DNA of 64,000 nt from Bacillus sp. BA3 (lineage in GTDB: Bacteria > Bacillota > Bacilli > Bacillales > DSM-1321). A model generated the notes under the pieces. It was not told the DNA's origin. It was given only the letters and a program-made list of their open reading frames with translations, and did no database searches. Shown piece after piece: positions 27,705 through 36,326 of this stretch (the first letter of the stretch is position 1; the number at the start of each line of letters is the position of its first letter). Position numbers and translations under genes: made by a program. The stretch lies in the NCBI GenBank assembly GCA_002835675.1, contig PIZR01000007.1:142287-206286 (forward strand), given 5' to 3'.

Positions 27705-28326
27705 GTACAACCCCCCTCTTTTTAATTAATCTTTGATAATCGTCTATTGTGTCAACATCCGGAATAATGTGCTGATTCATTGGTGCATATACAACTTCCC
27801 TGCTAAACTTTTGAATGACGGACTTTCCACCACTATCTCCTTCTACCTGTAAAAGATGATGAAACATATCTCGTTTGAATAAAACAGGATGCCCCTTCTC
27901 GTTGTTTAAAAAAACCGACTGAACGATGGATGGCCTATTCTTTACTTGGTAGGTTTCAACAATTCTGTTTATTGAGCCTTCATCCATTTCAGGCTGATCG
28001 CCTAAAAGAATAACCATGGCCTCTACTTGTTGGGGTAAAGCTTCCAGTCCGACTTTAATCGAAGTAGACATACCTAAATGTGAATCATGATTCTCTACCA
28101 CATGTTTTATACCAGGAACAGATACCGCCTCTACCAACCCATTCACTTTTGGATTTATCACAACAACCACCCCATCAAGTACTGAGTGTAAACACGTTTC
28201 GATCACATGAAGAACTAGTGTTTTTTGTTGATAGGGCAAAAGCATTTTTGGAGTACCCATTCTGGTTGATAAGCCCGAAGCTAAAATGATCCCCCAGACT
28301 TCATGATTCTTATCATTGATAAGCAA
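27685..28326 (-). CDS. MobA/MocA-like nucleotidyltransferase (molybdenum cofactor cytidylyltransferase)
   Basis: A 213-residue NTP transferase-fold enzyme: IILASGLSTRMGTPKMLLPY is the nucleotide-binding signature and VILLGDQPEMDEG the metal motif. This family joins CMP to molybdopterin, making the MCD form used by CoxL-type enzymes. It overlaps the end of the XdhC-like gene by 14 bases and the start of the large subunit by 20 bases, so maturation and structural genes are tightly coupled. The start appears to be a TTG, with AGGAGAG 4-5 bases ahead; the first in-frame ATG is far into the conserved domain. Confidence 0.88.
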   Translation of the reverse strand: MLINDKNHEVWGIILASGLSTRMGTPKMLLPYQQKTLVLHVIETCLHSVLDGVVVVINPKVNGLVEAVSVPGIKHVVENHDSHLGMSTSIKVGLEALPQQVEAMVILLGDQPEMDEGSINRIVETYQVKNRPSIVQSVFLNNEKGHPVLFKRDMFHHLLQVEGDSGGKSVIQKFSREVVYAPMNQHIIPDVDTIDDYQRLIKKRGVVHDKGNR

Positions 28327-29359
28327 TCACTCTCCTATGATCTCTAGAGGTGTACAAAAGTTCCTTACCCTTCGTTTGTTTTAAATGCATCGAATTACCA
28401 CCACGATGAACATTAACCAATTCTGCAGCAATACTGATAGCAATTTCCTCAGGAGTTTTTGCACCAATATCAAGGCCTATAGGACTATAAATACGGTTTA
28501 ACTGTATTTCATCAATAGTGAAACCGTGGAGCAACTGGTTTGTTCTGGTTGTTGGTCCTAACACTCCGATATAGGGTACCGATGAATGTAACAACGATTT
28601 TAGAACCAATTGGTCTTGAGTAAAATTGTGGCTCATCACAATAGCATAACTATGTTCACTTAATGGAACTGAAGTGGGGTGGTCTCGTTCATAGCATATT
28701 AATTGATCGGCTAAGGGAAAATTTCTTTTATTAACAAAGCCCGGTCGGTGATCTAATACATTTACAGTCCAGCCTAAATTTTTAACCGTCTTCACCAATG
28801 GAACAGCGTCTGGTCCTGCACCAAATATGTAAAGGGTAGGAACCGGCGTAATATGGTCATAGAAGACTTCACTGTTATCTTTCATCTTGAGTTCCATTGG
28901 TTCCCCAATTTGTAAATTGGAGTGAACCCATCTCTCACCGATCTTAGATTCTTCTTCATCACGAGTTATGGTTGCTATGATAATGGGCTGACTTGTTGTA
29001 AAAGCCTCTCTCATTAACTTACTTCTTTCATGGTGACCAACAGGATCAAATAGCTCTATAAAAATCTCAATGGCTCCATTACACCCTACACCCAAGCCCC
29101 AAATTTGGTCTTCTTCGCCTCTGAAATCGTAATGGATTTTTTTGGGTTTTTCTGTCTGTAAAACTTCTTTTCCATGCTCAAGGACATCACCTTCCACACA
29201 TCCTCCACTTAACAAGCCTATTAACTCTCCATCTTCAGCAAAAAAACATTTTGCCCCTTCTTTCTGGTAGGTTGAACCTTCGACACGTATGACAGTGGCC
29301 AGAATTCCTCTTTTCTTTTCTCTGACACACCTGTCCATCTCATTTATTATGGTAATCAT
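28313..29359 (-). CDS. XdhC/CoxI-family molybdenum hydroxylase maturation factor
   Basis: A 348-residue protein of the XdhC family, which binds molybdenum cofactor, helps its sulfuration and inserts it into hydroxylases. The N-terminal domain carries RVEGSTYQKEGAKCFF, LSGGCVEGDVLEH and GVGCNGAIEIFIE, with the two conserved Cys. The C-terminal Rossmann domain carries YIFGAGPDAVPLV and DHRPGFVNK, and ends with SPIGLDIGAKTPEEIAISIA. The start at 29359 has GGGAGGGG upstream. First of the maturation genes in the cluster, 33 bases after the response regulator. Confidence 0.9.
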   Translation of the reverse strand: MITIINEMDRCVREKKRGILATVIRVEGSTYQKEGAKCFFAEDGELIGLLSGGCVEGDVLEHGKEVLQTEKPKKIHYDFRGEEDQIWGLGVGCNGAIEIFIELFDPVGHHERSKLMREAFTTSQPIIIATITRDEEESKIGERWVHSNLQIGEPMELKMKDNSEVFYDHITPVPTLYIFGAGPDAVPLVKTVKNLGWTVNVLDHRPGFVNKRNFPLADQLICYERDHPTSVPLSEHSYAIVMSHNFTQDQLVLKSLLHSSVPYIGVLGPTTRTNQLLHGFTIDEIQLNRIYSPIGLDIGAKTPEEIAISIAAELVNVHRGGNSMHLKQTKGKELLYTSRDHRRVIAYQ

Positions 29360-29392
29360 AACCACCCCTCCCAAAGTGAAAAAATATTTTTT

Positions 29393-30160
29393 TCAATTGA
29401 TATCTTTTTTTCTTTCCCAGAAAAAATGCTCACGATACTGAGTTGGAGTTTTTCCTTCTATTTTCTTGAATGTTGTTGCAAAGTAACTGGAATTTGCAAA
29501 ACCGGTGTTATTAGCAATAACATCAATTGGTAGTGAAATCATTCTCAACATATTTTTTGCCTTCTGAACACGAATCCAAGATAAGTATTCTACAAATGTC
29601 ATCCCTATTTCTTCTTTAAAAGATTTACTAAAGTAGGATGGGCTTAAATAAACCTTATCAGCAATATTTTTAAGAGTAAGACATTCATTGTAATGTAACT
29701 GAATGTATTGTACGGCACTTTGAATCGGTTTTCTTAAATCTAATTCGAATTCACCTTCATTTTTAACCGTCTGACTTATTTCCATTTTAATTATTGGTTT
29801 TAAAACACGATCGAATATGTTTAATAGCTGGTTTTTAGTAAGCGGTTTCAATAAATAAGCTGAAAAACCCGCATTAATGGCTGATTGGACGATTTCAAAC
29901 ATTTTTAACCCTGTAATTGCAATGATGGGTAAGTCTGGATAGATAAGTAGTACGTTTTTTCCAAAATCTATGCCATCCATGTTCGGAAGTGAAACATCCA
30001 TTATAAGCGCACTTGGACGTGATTGTTTAAGCATCATCATAGCCCGTTGTGCGTTATTAGCTTCATAAATACGAAGAAAGTTATAGTCGCTATTTTCAAC
30101 AATATGACGAATATTGCTTATACAGCTTTGGTCTGTATCAACAATTAGCAGCTCTGCCAT
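29393..30160 (-). CDS. Response regulator with AraC-type DNA-binding domain
   Basis: A 255-residue regulator. Receiver domain 1-120: LLIVDTDQSC, phosphorylation Asp in LIMDVSLPNMDGIDF, the Thr in IAITGL, and the Lys in AYLLKPLTK. C-terminal AraC domain (about 150-250): IADKVYLSPSYFSKSFKEE and VIANNTGFANSSYFATTFKK. This is the YesN/LytT-like layout. No sensor kinase is encoded beside it, so it is an orphan here. Sitting at the head of the hydroxylase maturation genes, it may activate this operon. GAGGTG precedes the ATG. Confidence 0.9.
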   Translation of the reverse strand: MAELLIVDTDQSCISNIRHIVENSDYNFLRIYEANNAQRAMMMLKQSRPSALIMDVSLPNMDGIDFGKNVLLIYPDLPIIAITGLKMFEIVQSAINAGFSAYLLKPLTKNQLLNIFDRVLKPIIKMEISQTVKNEGEFELDLRKPIQSAVQYIQLHYNECLTLKNIADKVYLSPSYFSKSFKEEIGMTFVEYLSWIRVQKAKNMLRMISLPIDVIANNTGFANSSYFATTFKKIEGKTPTQYREHFFWERKKDIN

Positions 30161-30317
30161 AGGACACCTCTTTACTTCTATGTAAATCTATTATAAAAAT
30201 ATTCAGAAATAATTAGTTTTAATTTTTTAAGATGAGAGTTATAAAAATTTAACCACTTTGACTAGAGTTAGAAAATACATCTTTTTCAACACTCTCAGCG
30301 GAGAGATTTATTTTATA

Positions 30318-31877
30318 TCAGCCTACAGAATCGCTTTGATTTTGTAGTGCCTCAAAATCACCCTCACGTAATTTTCGGCGTAGGATCTTTCCTACGGGGC
30401 TTTTTGGCATTTCCTTAACAAATGTATACTTTCTTGGTCTTTTATAGTTCGACATGTTAGGATACCTTTTACAAAACTCATCTAACTCTTGTGCTGTAAC
30501 CGTTTCGTTTTTAGAGACAATATAGGCGGATACGATTTGTCCCAATCGATCATCCTGCTCTCCAATAACAATAGCTTCCAAAACGTTTGGATGTTGTGAC
30601 AGACAATCTTCAATTTCTAATGGATGAATATTTTCTCCCTCAGAGATAATCATATCGTCAAGCCGACCAACAACGAATAAATCGCCGTCTTCATCAAGAA
30701 AACCAATATCTCCTGTAAAATACCAACCATTGCGCATCGCTTTAACAGTAGCATCCGGGCGATTCCAATACCCCTTAAATGCTTCATCGGAATCTAAATT
30801 TGAAATTATTTCACCAATTTCTTCTTTCCCAACTATATCTTCGGGAGTAGAACGACCGTCGGGATCTGCCTTTACAACACGAAGATTTTGGTGAATACCT
30901 GGTTTACCTACACTGCCCGGCTTTTCAGATACATTAGGACAAATAGAAAACGTATATACTTCTGTACTGCCGTAATGATTTACAAATACCTTTGGTTTAA
31001 GTAACTTCACACATTGATTTACTAATGAAGTGGTCATTGCAGCACCTGCATATCCAACTTTTTCAAGCTTGGATAGGTCATATTTATTGAAGTCTGGATG
31101 TGTTAGCATATCATGATAAAGCGTAGGGATTAAATAAAGGGAAGAGATTCTTTCTCTATAAATAATCTCAAGAGCATCTCCAGAATCAAAGTCTGGCAAA
31201 ATAGCAATTTTTCCATTTAATAACGCCATGGTAAGCAGTGAACGAACGCCCATTGTATAATAAAGCGGCATTACTCCTAGTGTACTTTCCCACAACTGGT
31301 ACTGATTTTGGACGATATGTGCCATCGCTGAGGCATATTCATTCCTATGGGTACGTGGTACTCCCTTTGGACGTCCTGTTGTTCCTGACGTGTATAACAT
31401 GATTGAAATATCATTTTCATCTAAAGTAGGCTTTTGATAGCTACCTGGGCTTCGGTCTACTAGTTCAGGATAAGAAATATCTACACCAATATAATTCTCA
31501 TCACCTATCAAAATTGGCCTTTCAGAAAAGTTCGATCCTAATACGGCATTTTGACTGGCTGATTCATAGACGACAGCTTTCGCTTCAGCATCGTTTACAC
31601 AATACTCGAACTCTTTAGTGGATAATCGGTCATTAAGCGGAGTATAGATCGCACCAAGTTTTTGTAATGCCCAATAAATGATTACATTTTCAACTCGGTT
31701 CTTTAAAATGACTACAACACGATCCTGCTTCTGAATGCCTAGACGCTGCAAAGAGGCTGCAATTTTTTCTATTTCCTGTTGTAATTGGACATAAGTATAG
31801 CGTTTTTGGTCTTGAACTAAAGCGATATGGTTTGGGTAGCGTTCAACTGCAAAATCGAATAATGTACCTAAATTCAT
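30318..31877 (-). CDS. AMP-forming acyl/aryl-CoA ligase, copy 1
   Basis: A 519-residue ANL-superfamily ligase. The P-loop is MLYTSGTTGRPKGVPRTHRN; the adenine motif is NHYGSTEVYT; the hinge is YFTGDIGFLDEDGDLFVVGR; the catalytic Lys lies in KSPVGKILRRK. The A8 loop reads IISEGENIHPLEIE, with Glu in place of the Gly that is almost invariant before GEN, whereas the copy at 42519 keeps ISGGEN. The proteins are about four-fifths identical. It likely activates an aromatic or fatty acid, precise substrate unknown. AAAGGAGAG precedes the ATG. It lies between a decayed coxG-like gene upstream and the response regulator downstream. I see no strong terminator in the 157-base gap that follows. Confidence 0.88.
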   Translation of the reverse strand: MNLGTLFDFAVERYPNHIALVQDQKRYTYVQLQQEIEKIAASLQRLGIQKQDRVVVILKNRVENVIIYWALQKLGAIYTPLNDRLSTKEFEYCVNDAEAKAVVYESASQNAVLGSNFSERPILIGDENYIGVDISYPELVDRSPGSYQKPTLDENDISIMLYTSGTTGRPKGVPRTHRNEYASAMAHIVQNQYQLWESTLGVMPLYYTMGVRSLLTMALLNGKIAILPDFDSGDALEIIYRERISSLYLIPTLYHDMLTHPDFNKYDLSKLEKVGYAGAAMTTSLVNQCVKLLKPKVFVNHYGSTEVYTFSICPNVSEKPGSVGKPGIHQNLRVVKADPDGRSTPEDIVGKEEIGEIISNLDSDEAFKGYWNRPDATVKAMRNGWYFTGDIGFLDEDGDLFVVGRLDDMIISEGENIHPLEIEDCLSQHPNVLEAIVIGEQDDRLGQIVSAYIVSKNETVTAQELDEFCKRYPNMSNYKRPRKYTFVKEMPKSPVGKILRRKLREGDFEALQNQSDSVG

Positions 31878-32029
31878 TTTACATCTCTCCTTTTCCCCTT
31901 GAGTTGTTTATCTTATCTAAATCACTTTTGACTCGTTTTTTAATTCTAAGAAAGGCCAGTTGTGGTTTTTTAGCATGGAGGCTGATGCGGGTATTATCCT
32001 TGAGTCAGTTGATTCCAAGGCCCCACACC

Positions 32030-32252
32030 CTTTACGATTATTCGATAAGATATAGATTTACAATCGAGTAGTCACCCTTCACTGCTACACAACTATAGAA
32101 ATATCAGCTTAATACATATTTTCTATTTTCTTTAACAAGCTCTATCTTTTTGCACCCAATGATGCATATTTTAAACACCTCTGGATCTACTCCCTAGACT
32201 GTTCAATTTCTGCTGACAATTTTAAACTCCCTATACCTTCTATCATGAATAC
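32030..32252 (-). pseudogene. Decayed coxG-like (SRPBCC) gene ahead of ligase copy 1
   Basis: The minus strand reads MIEGIGSLKLSAEIEQS, then after a shift DPEVFKICIIGCKKIELVKEN and KGDYS, matching the first 70 residues of the intact SRPBCC protein at 44129 (MMEGKGSLNLPAGIEQS, DSEVLKRCIMGCKKLELVEEN, KGDYS). Stop codons and shifts destroy the frame and the C-terminal half is missing. It holds the same position, directly before a CoA ligase, as the intact gene, so it is the relic of a duplicated module. Confidence 0.8.
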
Positions 32253-32775
32253 CCCCTCGCTTTATATTACTTTACTAAAATAACATATGATAGAAGAGTT
32301 ATGTTTCAAAAAATGATTTTAAAATGAAGAATGCATCTTTAAATTTATTAATAGACATAATAATCGATAACTTACTTTTGGTATTCAATATTTCACTTTC
32401 CTCATATCAATATTTTCCTTAGTACAAACAATGTACCTATATTGAATCTATTAATACTGCAAAAAACAAGCCAAGTTCCATTTATAAAAAAACCTAGGCT
32501 TCCTGTTCCTTATAATTCCATCTAGAAAAGGTAGTTTAGTTGTTTTGATAGTGGTTTTAAAGGAAAAAAACAAAGCATGAAGCCGTTTATTTTTCAAGAG
32601 ACTTTGCAGGTCTTTTTTACCCAGTGAATCAAAGGCATACTGTTCAACATGAATTCAAAAGTTTGACTAATACTTTTTGTACAGGTTTGCTTACAATCAC
32701 ATTGAATAGAGGAGAATATGAATAATAACTTGTAGGAAATGAGCGAAGTGTTTTTTTGATTACCCATGTTGAAAA
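32253..32775. other. Non-coding gap with relics of a duplicated promoter region
   Basis: Around 32345-32395 the sequence (CATAATAATCGATAACTTAC and on) resembles 44718-44760 upstream of the intact coxG gene, so the duplicated unit reached into the promoter region. The site matching the cre at 44623 has lost its central CG here. No other gene is visible to 32775. Confidence 0.5.
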
Positions 32776-32818
32776 GGCTGACACCAAAAGGTCATGCACA
32801 AAGCCTTTTGAGTCAGCC
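32776..32818 (-). terminator. Terminator of the UbiX-UbiD operon
   Basis: GGCTGAC and GTCAGCC outer arms plus inner AAAAGG/CCTTTT pairing, directly downstream of the UbiD-family gene (stop at 32837). Confidence 0.75.
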
Positions 32819-32836
32819 ACAATTTTTTCATATTTT

Positions 32837-34234
32837 TTAGAAGTCTATATCTCCTTCAAGATGAACTGATTGAATCAATTTATCAGGATTTATGTAATCA
32901 TCTAGATTACATTCATTGTAGCCGGGAATTTGAACTCGCAAGTATTGCATTTCTTCACTGTCTAAGGGGATTGTACAGTCAAATCCCATCTTCGAGCCCA
33001 CTCCATCGCGTGTTGACGGGTCAAGCTTCGAACTTTGTGCTTCATGAACTACCACTAAGTCTCTGTCTGCTTGAAAGCGGGTTGCGATTGCCCATTCCAC
33101 TTCTTCCATATTAAAAATATCAACCTCTTCATCCGTTACGACGACATGTTTAATATCAAAACTGTTAGCAAGTGCTGCTAAAATTGCATTTTTGGCTTCA
33201 CCCTCATTTCTTTTATTAATGGAAACAATGGCATGATACCGACATGTTCCACCAGGGCTCATATGAACCGCTTTTACGGATGGAACTGTCTGTCGAATGC
33301 TCTGAAAGAGACTTGCCTCACGAGGGATGCCACCAAGCAAAAGATGTTCGTAACCCGCAGGGACAATGGTATAAAAAATCGGGTTGTTACGGTGAGTGAC
33401 AGCCGTAATCTCAATCACCTCTTTGTCACTGCGTGGTCCATAGTATTTTGGGAATTCTCCAAAAGGGCCTTCAGGCTCTCGAACATGTGGAAGAATTTTT
33501 CCTTCTAACACTATTTCCGCGTAGGCCGGTACATCGATATCTACCGTCTCACAACGAACGACTTCCAACGGTTCCCCCCGAAGGGCGCTTGAGATTTCCA
33601 GTTCATCTACCCCGAACGGAGTACTTGCTTGTGACGCCAGTAACGTCACCGGATCGACCCCAATGACTATCGCACACTCCAGTGGTCTTCCCGCCTCTTC
33701 AGCCTGTTTATACAAATGAAATGTATGGCGAGGCAAGATTAGGGCTCCTATCTTATTTCCCCCGGAGATTTGGAGGCGATGAATCGAAACGTTCTGCTTT
33801 CGAGTTACTGGATCCCGAACAATAAACAACCCAGCTGTGATGTAATTACCTGAATCTTTCTCATGGTGTACCGGAATTGGTAACATCTTCATCAAATCGA
33901 TATTATCCAGAATAATATTTTCTTTAATTGGCGCTTGTTGTTTGTTTAGTGCTCGACAAGGAACGGGAGATGCAACTGCTTCGGTAAATTTTGAAATAAC
34001 GCCATATTGGTCTGTTTCCAACGCCTCTGCAAAATCTTCACGTGTTGAACAAATTCCTGATACAACCGGAACCTGATAATCTTCTACACTAGTAAAGTAT
34101 GTTGCTTTTTTGCCATCTAATTTCTTAGCTATTTTTGCGATTTCATACTGTAAGCTAACTTTTCGGTCAATTACCGCCAACCGATGAGTTGCTTGCAGAT
34201 GCTCAATCCAGGTGCGAAATGTCTTAGCTTTCAT
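32837..34234 (-). CDS. UbiD-family prenyl-FMN-dependent decarboxylase
   Basis: A 465-residue reversible (de)carboxylase that acts on aromatic or alpha,beta-unsaturated acids with prenylated FMN. The catalytic Glu-Arg-Glu set is seen as R153 (NVSIHRLQ), E255 and E260 (EPEGPFGEFPKYYG); N148 and E213 (DELEISSALRGEP) fit the metal and prenyl-FMN phosphate site; TRFQADRDLVV is the conserved C-terminal segment. Its cofactor partner UbiX is the first gene of the same operon, six genes in all. With the MHS permease this suggests non-oxidative decarboxylation of a phenolic acid such as 4-hydroxybenzoate or vanillate, as for B. subtilis BsdC; the substrate is inferred. It is last in the operon, 17 bases after the R2lox gene. 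Confidence 0.88.
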   Translation of the reverse strand: MKAKTFRTWIEHLQATHRLAVIDRKVSLQYEIAKIAKKLDGKKATYFTSVEDYQVPVVSGICSTREDFAEALETDQYGVISKFTEAVASPVPCRALNKQQAPIKENIILDNIDLMKMLPIPVHHEKDSGNYITAGLFIVRDPVTRKQNVSIHRLQISGGNKIGALILPRHTFHLYKQAEEAGRPLECAIVIGVDPVTLLASQASTPFGVDELEISSALRGEPLEVVRCETVDIDVPAYAEIVLEGKILPHVREPEGPFGEFPKYYGPRSDKEVIEITAVTHRNNPIFYTIVPAGYEHLLLGGIPREASLFQSIRQTVPSVKAVHMSPGGTCRYHAIVSINKRNEGEAKNAILAALANSFDIKHVVVTDEEVDIFNMEEVEWAIATRFQADRDLVVVHEAQSSKLDPSTRDGVGSKMGFDCTIPLDSEEMQYLRVQIPGYNECNLDDYINPDKLIQSVHLEGDIDF

Positions 34235-34251
34235 AAAAAAAGATCTCCTCC

Positions 34252-35100
34252 TTATATAGCAACTGAAGTTCCTAATATATCCTTTAGTCTGCGTTCTAAC
34301 ATTTTAGACACTCTTTCACGGCCTCGAACTTCAGGTGGAGTTGGGTATTCCCTACCATCTACAATGACAGGTTGATCATATCGAACCAAGATAAGAGGAA
34401 GGTATTCTTCGTATAACGCACGAATTCTCTTGGCATGTTCTGGTTTACGGGCAAACAGCTTTAGCATACGAAGTCCAAAGCCTACATGCCGTCCTTCGTC
34501 TTCCTTGATTCGGGCAAATCCTTCACTCAAACCAGGCAATAGGCCCTTACTTCCGTATACACCTCGAAACACATCATATCCAGTCATCGCTTGAACACCT
34601 TCTATTATTCCTTGGTAATGGGTTAACCCTTCTACAAGTGCAGCCTCACGTTCCTCTTCTCCTTGTTCAAGAGCATTCAGCATTACTTTTACACGATTAT
34701 CAAGTTTCTGCTGAACCATATTTTTCACTGAAGGAATTCGCTCACGACCAATTACTTCTTTAAAATAGCGCATAAAAAACTCAGTATGTTTAAATTCCTC
34801 GAGCAATTGAGTACTAAGGAATGCCTGTTGTTCTGTAGAGGTGCCTAACATGATCCAGGGACAAAACTTTAAGGCAACATTTTCTTCAGCATCGAGAAAT
34901 CCTGTACAAAAATGAATAAGATATCCTTTAAGATCTTCATCAAGCGCTTCAAAATCCCTTTTATCCTGGCTAAGATCGATAGCAGCAGGATCCCAAGTCC
35001 CAAAACGAATCGCTTTTCGATATAAGTCCCACGCCACTTCATCCGTCGTCTTATCAATACTAGGGATTAGCTCTTCAGTTTTATCGATATTTTCTGACAT
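34252..35100 (-). CDS. R2-like ligand-binding oxidase (R2lox), ferritin-like Mn/Fe protein
   Basis: A 282-residue ferritin-superfamily protein with every R2lox landmark: carboxylate and cross-link partner in E72-E-N-V75, E102-F-K-H105, Y162-Q-G-I-I-E167, and E202-G-R-H205. In Mycobacterium tuberculosis Rv0233 and the Geobacillus kaustophilus protein, such residues bind a Mn/Fe (or Fe/Fe) centre and form a Tyr-Val ether bond after oxygen activation (V75-Y162 here). Ribonucleotide reductase R2 lacks that Val-Tyr pair. The start at 35100 (MSENIDKTEEL) has TGGAGG 8 bases ahead; 18 upstream in-frame codons are excluded. The physiological reaction of the family is unknown; a hydrocarbon-oxidation role has been proposed. 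Its place between an alcohol dehydrogenase and a UbiD decarboxylase gives a substrate hint. Confidence 0.85.
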   Translation of the reverse strand: MSENIDKTEELIPSIDKTTDEVAWDLYRKAIRFGTWDPAAIDLSQDKRDFEALDEDLKGYLIHFCTGFLDAEENVALKFCPWIMLGTSTEQQAFLSTQLLEEFKHTEFFMRYFKEVIGRERIPSVKNMVQQKLDNRVKVMLNALEQGEEEREAALVEGLTHYQGIIEGVQAMTGYDVFRGVYGSKGLLPGLSEGFARIKEDEGRHVGFGLRMLKLFARKPEHAKRIRALYEEYLPLILVRYDQPVIVDGREYPTPPEVRGRERVSKMLERRLKDILGTSVAI

Positions 35101-35157
35101 TACAATTACCTCCATTTTTATAATAGAATTAATAGTCTTTAATAAAAAAATCAAACT

Positions 35158-36309
35158 TTAAAACAGTTCTTTCAGTAGATCCAAAATCTCTTCTTCTGTT
35201 GCTAGCCAAGGATTAAATTTCCACATTCCACTTTTCACGGAGTCGTGTGCGATCCCCTTAAGGTGCTCTTCTTTAACCCCCACCTGCTGCAATTTCTGTG
35301 GAAGTCCGATATCGTTTCGTAATTTAGTCACATCTTCTATTAATTGATCTGTAATCTTCCAACCAGGTAACGATGGATCAGTTACTCGAAAAACGCTCGC
35401 CATTTCAACATGCTTATCGACCAGGGATATCGAATTACGGCGGATAACCTCCGGTAAAAGCAGACCTATTGCCACTCCGTGACTAACATAGGCATATCCG
35501 CTTAACGCACTACCAATGGCATGTGTCAATCCGAGAAATGATTGATTGAATGCCATACCGGCCAAGAGACTAGCTTCTGCCATTTTGATCCTTGCCTCTA
35601 CATCATTTCCATTAAATACGGCCCGACGAAGGTATTTGCTAACAGTTCGCATGGCTGATAATGCAAGTGCGTCACTGGCAGGCTGGGATATCCGTGACAC
35701 AAATGACTCTGCCCCATGTGCAAAGGCATCAAATCCTGAGGCTGCTGTAATTTTCGTTGGTGCAGTCATCGTCATTTTAGGGTCCACTATACTTATATCC
35801 GGTGCGATGAATGGGCTCGTTACCGTAACTTTTCGATTCTCCTCCCAATCCGAAAAAACAGCAAACATGGTCACTTCACTTCCGGTTCCGGATGTCGTAG
35901 GTATTGCAATGAGAGGAATATTGGATGATTGCTTGATAAGATTTACTCCAGTATAATCACGAATACTCCCTCCATTTCCAGCTATTACACGAACACCTTT
36001 GGCTGTATCGATCGGACTGCCCCCGCCAATGGCGATTAAAGCATCGCATTCTTCCTGTTGAAACCCGTGAGCTGCTTTGTCAACGGTTTCAACGCTCGGA
36101 TCCGGTTCCACATCATCATAAATCACATAAGAAATGTGATTGTCCTCTAAGATTTTTGTTACATTTTCGATTAACCCTGATTTTAAGACACCGTTATCAG
36201 TAACGATAAAGGCACGTTTTACTTTAAAAGGTATATTGTTAAGTTCGTTGATTTTGTTATATCCAAAATAAATCTTTGTGGGAAGATGAAACTCAAATGA
36301 TCGATACAT
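35158..36309 (-). CDS. Iron-containing alcohol dehydrogenase of the UbiX-UbiD operon
   Basis: A 383-residue group III alcohol dehydrogenase. NAD binding is in AIGGGSPIDTAKG; metal ligands are the Asp and His of SGFDAFAHGAESF and the His of LTHAIGSALSGYAYVSHGVA. It is not closely similar to the two Fe-ADHs in the operon at 10-13 kb (different metal-site context). It lies 57 bases before the R2lox start and 17 bases after the ALDH gene. In this operon an alcohol-to-aldehyde step next to an aldehyde-to-acid step would feed an acid to the UbiD decarboxylase. Start at ATG 36309 with GGGGG upstream. Confidence 0.86.
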   Translation of the reverse strand: MYRSFEFHLPTKIYFGYNKINELNNIPFKVKRAFIVTDNGVLKSGLIENVTKILEDNHISYVIYDDVEPDPSVETVDKAAHGFQQEECDALIAIGGGSPIDTAKGVRVIAGNGGSIRDYTGVNLIKQSSNIPLIAIPTTSGTGSEVTMFAVFSDWEENRKVTVTSPFIAPDISIVDPKMTMTAPTKITAASGFDAFAHGAESFVSRISQPASDALALSAMRTVSKYLRRAVFNGNDVEARIKMAEASLLAGMAFNQSFLGLTHAIGSALSGYAYVSHGVAIGLLLPEVIRRNSISLVDKHVEMASVFRVTDPSLPGWKITDQLIEDVTKLRNDIGLPQKLQQVGVKEEHLKGIAHDSVKSGMWKFNPWLATEEEILDLLKELF

Positions 36310-36326
36310 AATAGATAGATTCCCCC

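Noticed and set aside
31832..32071. Plus-strand frame between the ligase and the coxG relic
   Set aside because: It is antisense to the ligase start and to the relic, with no ribosome site.
34252..35100. Ribonucleotide reductase small subunit
   Set aside because: The Val75/Tyr162 pair and the metal-ligand spacing are those of R2lox, and no large subunit gene is near.
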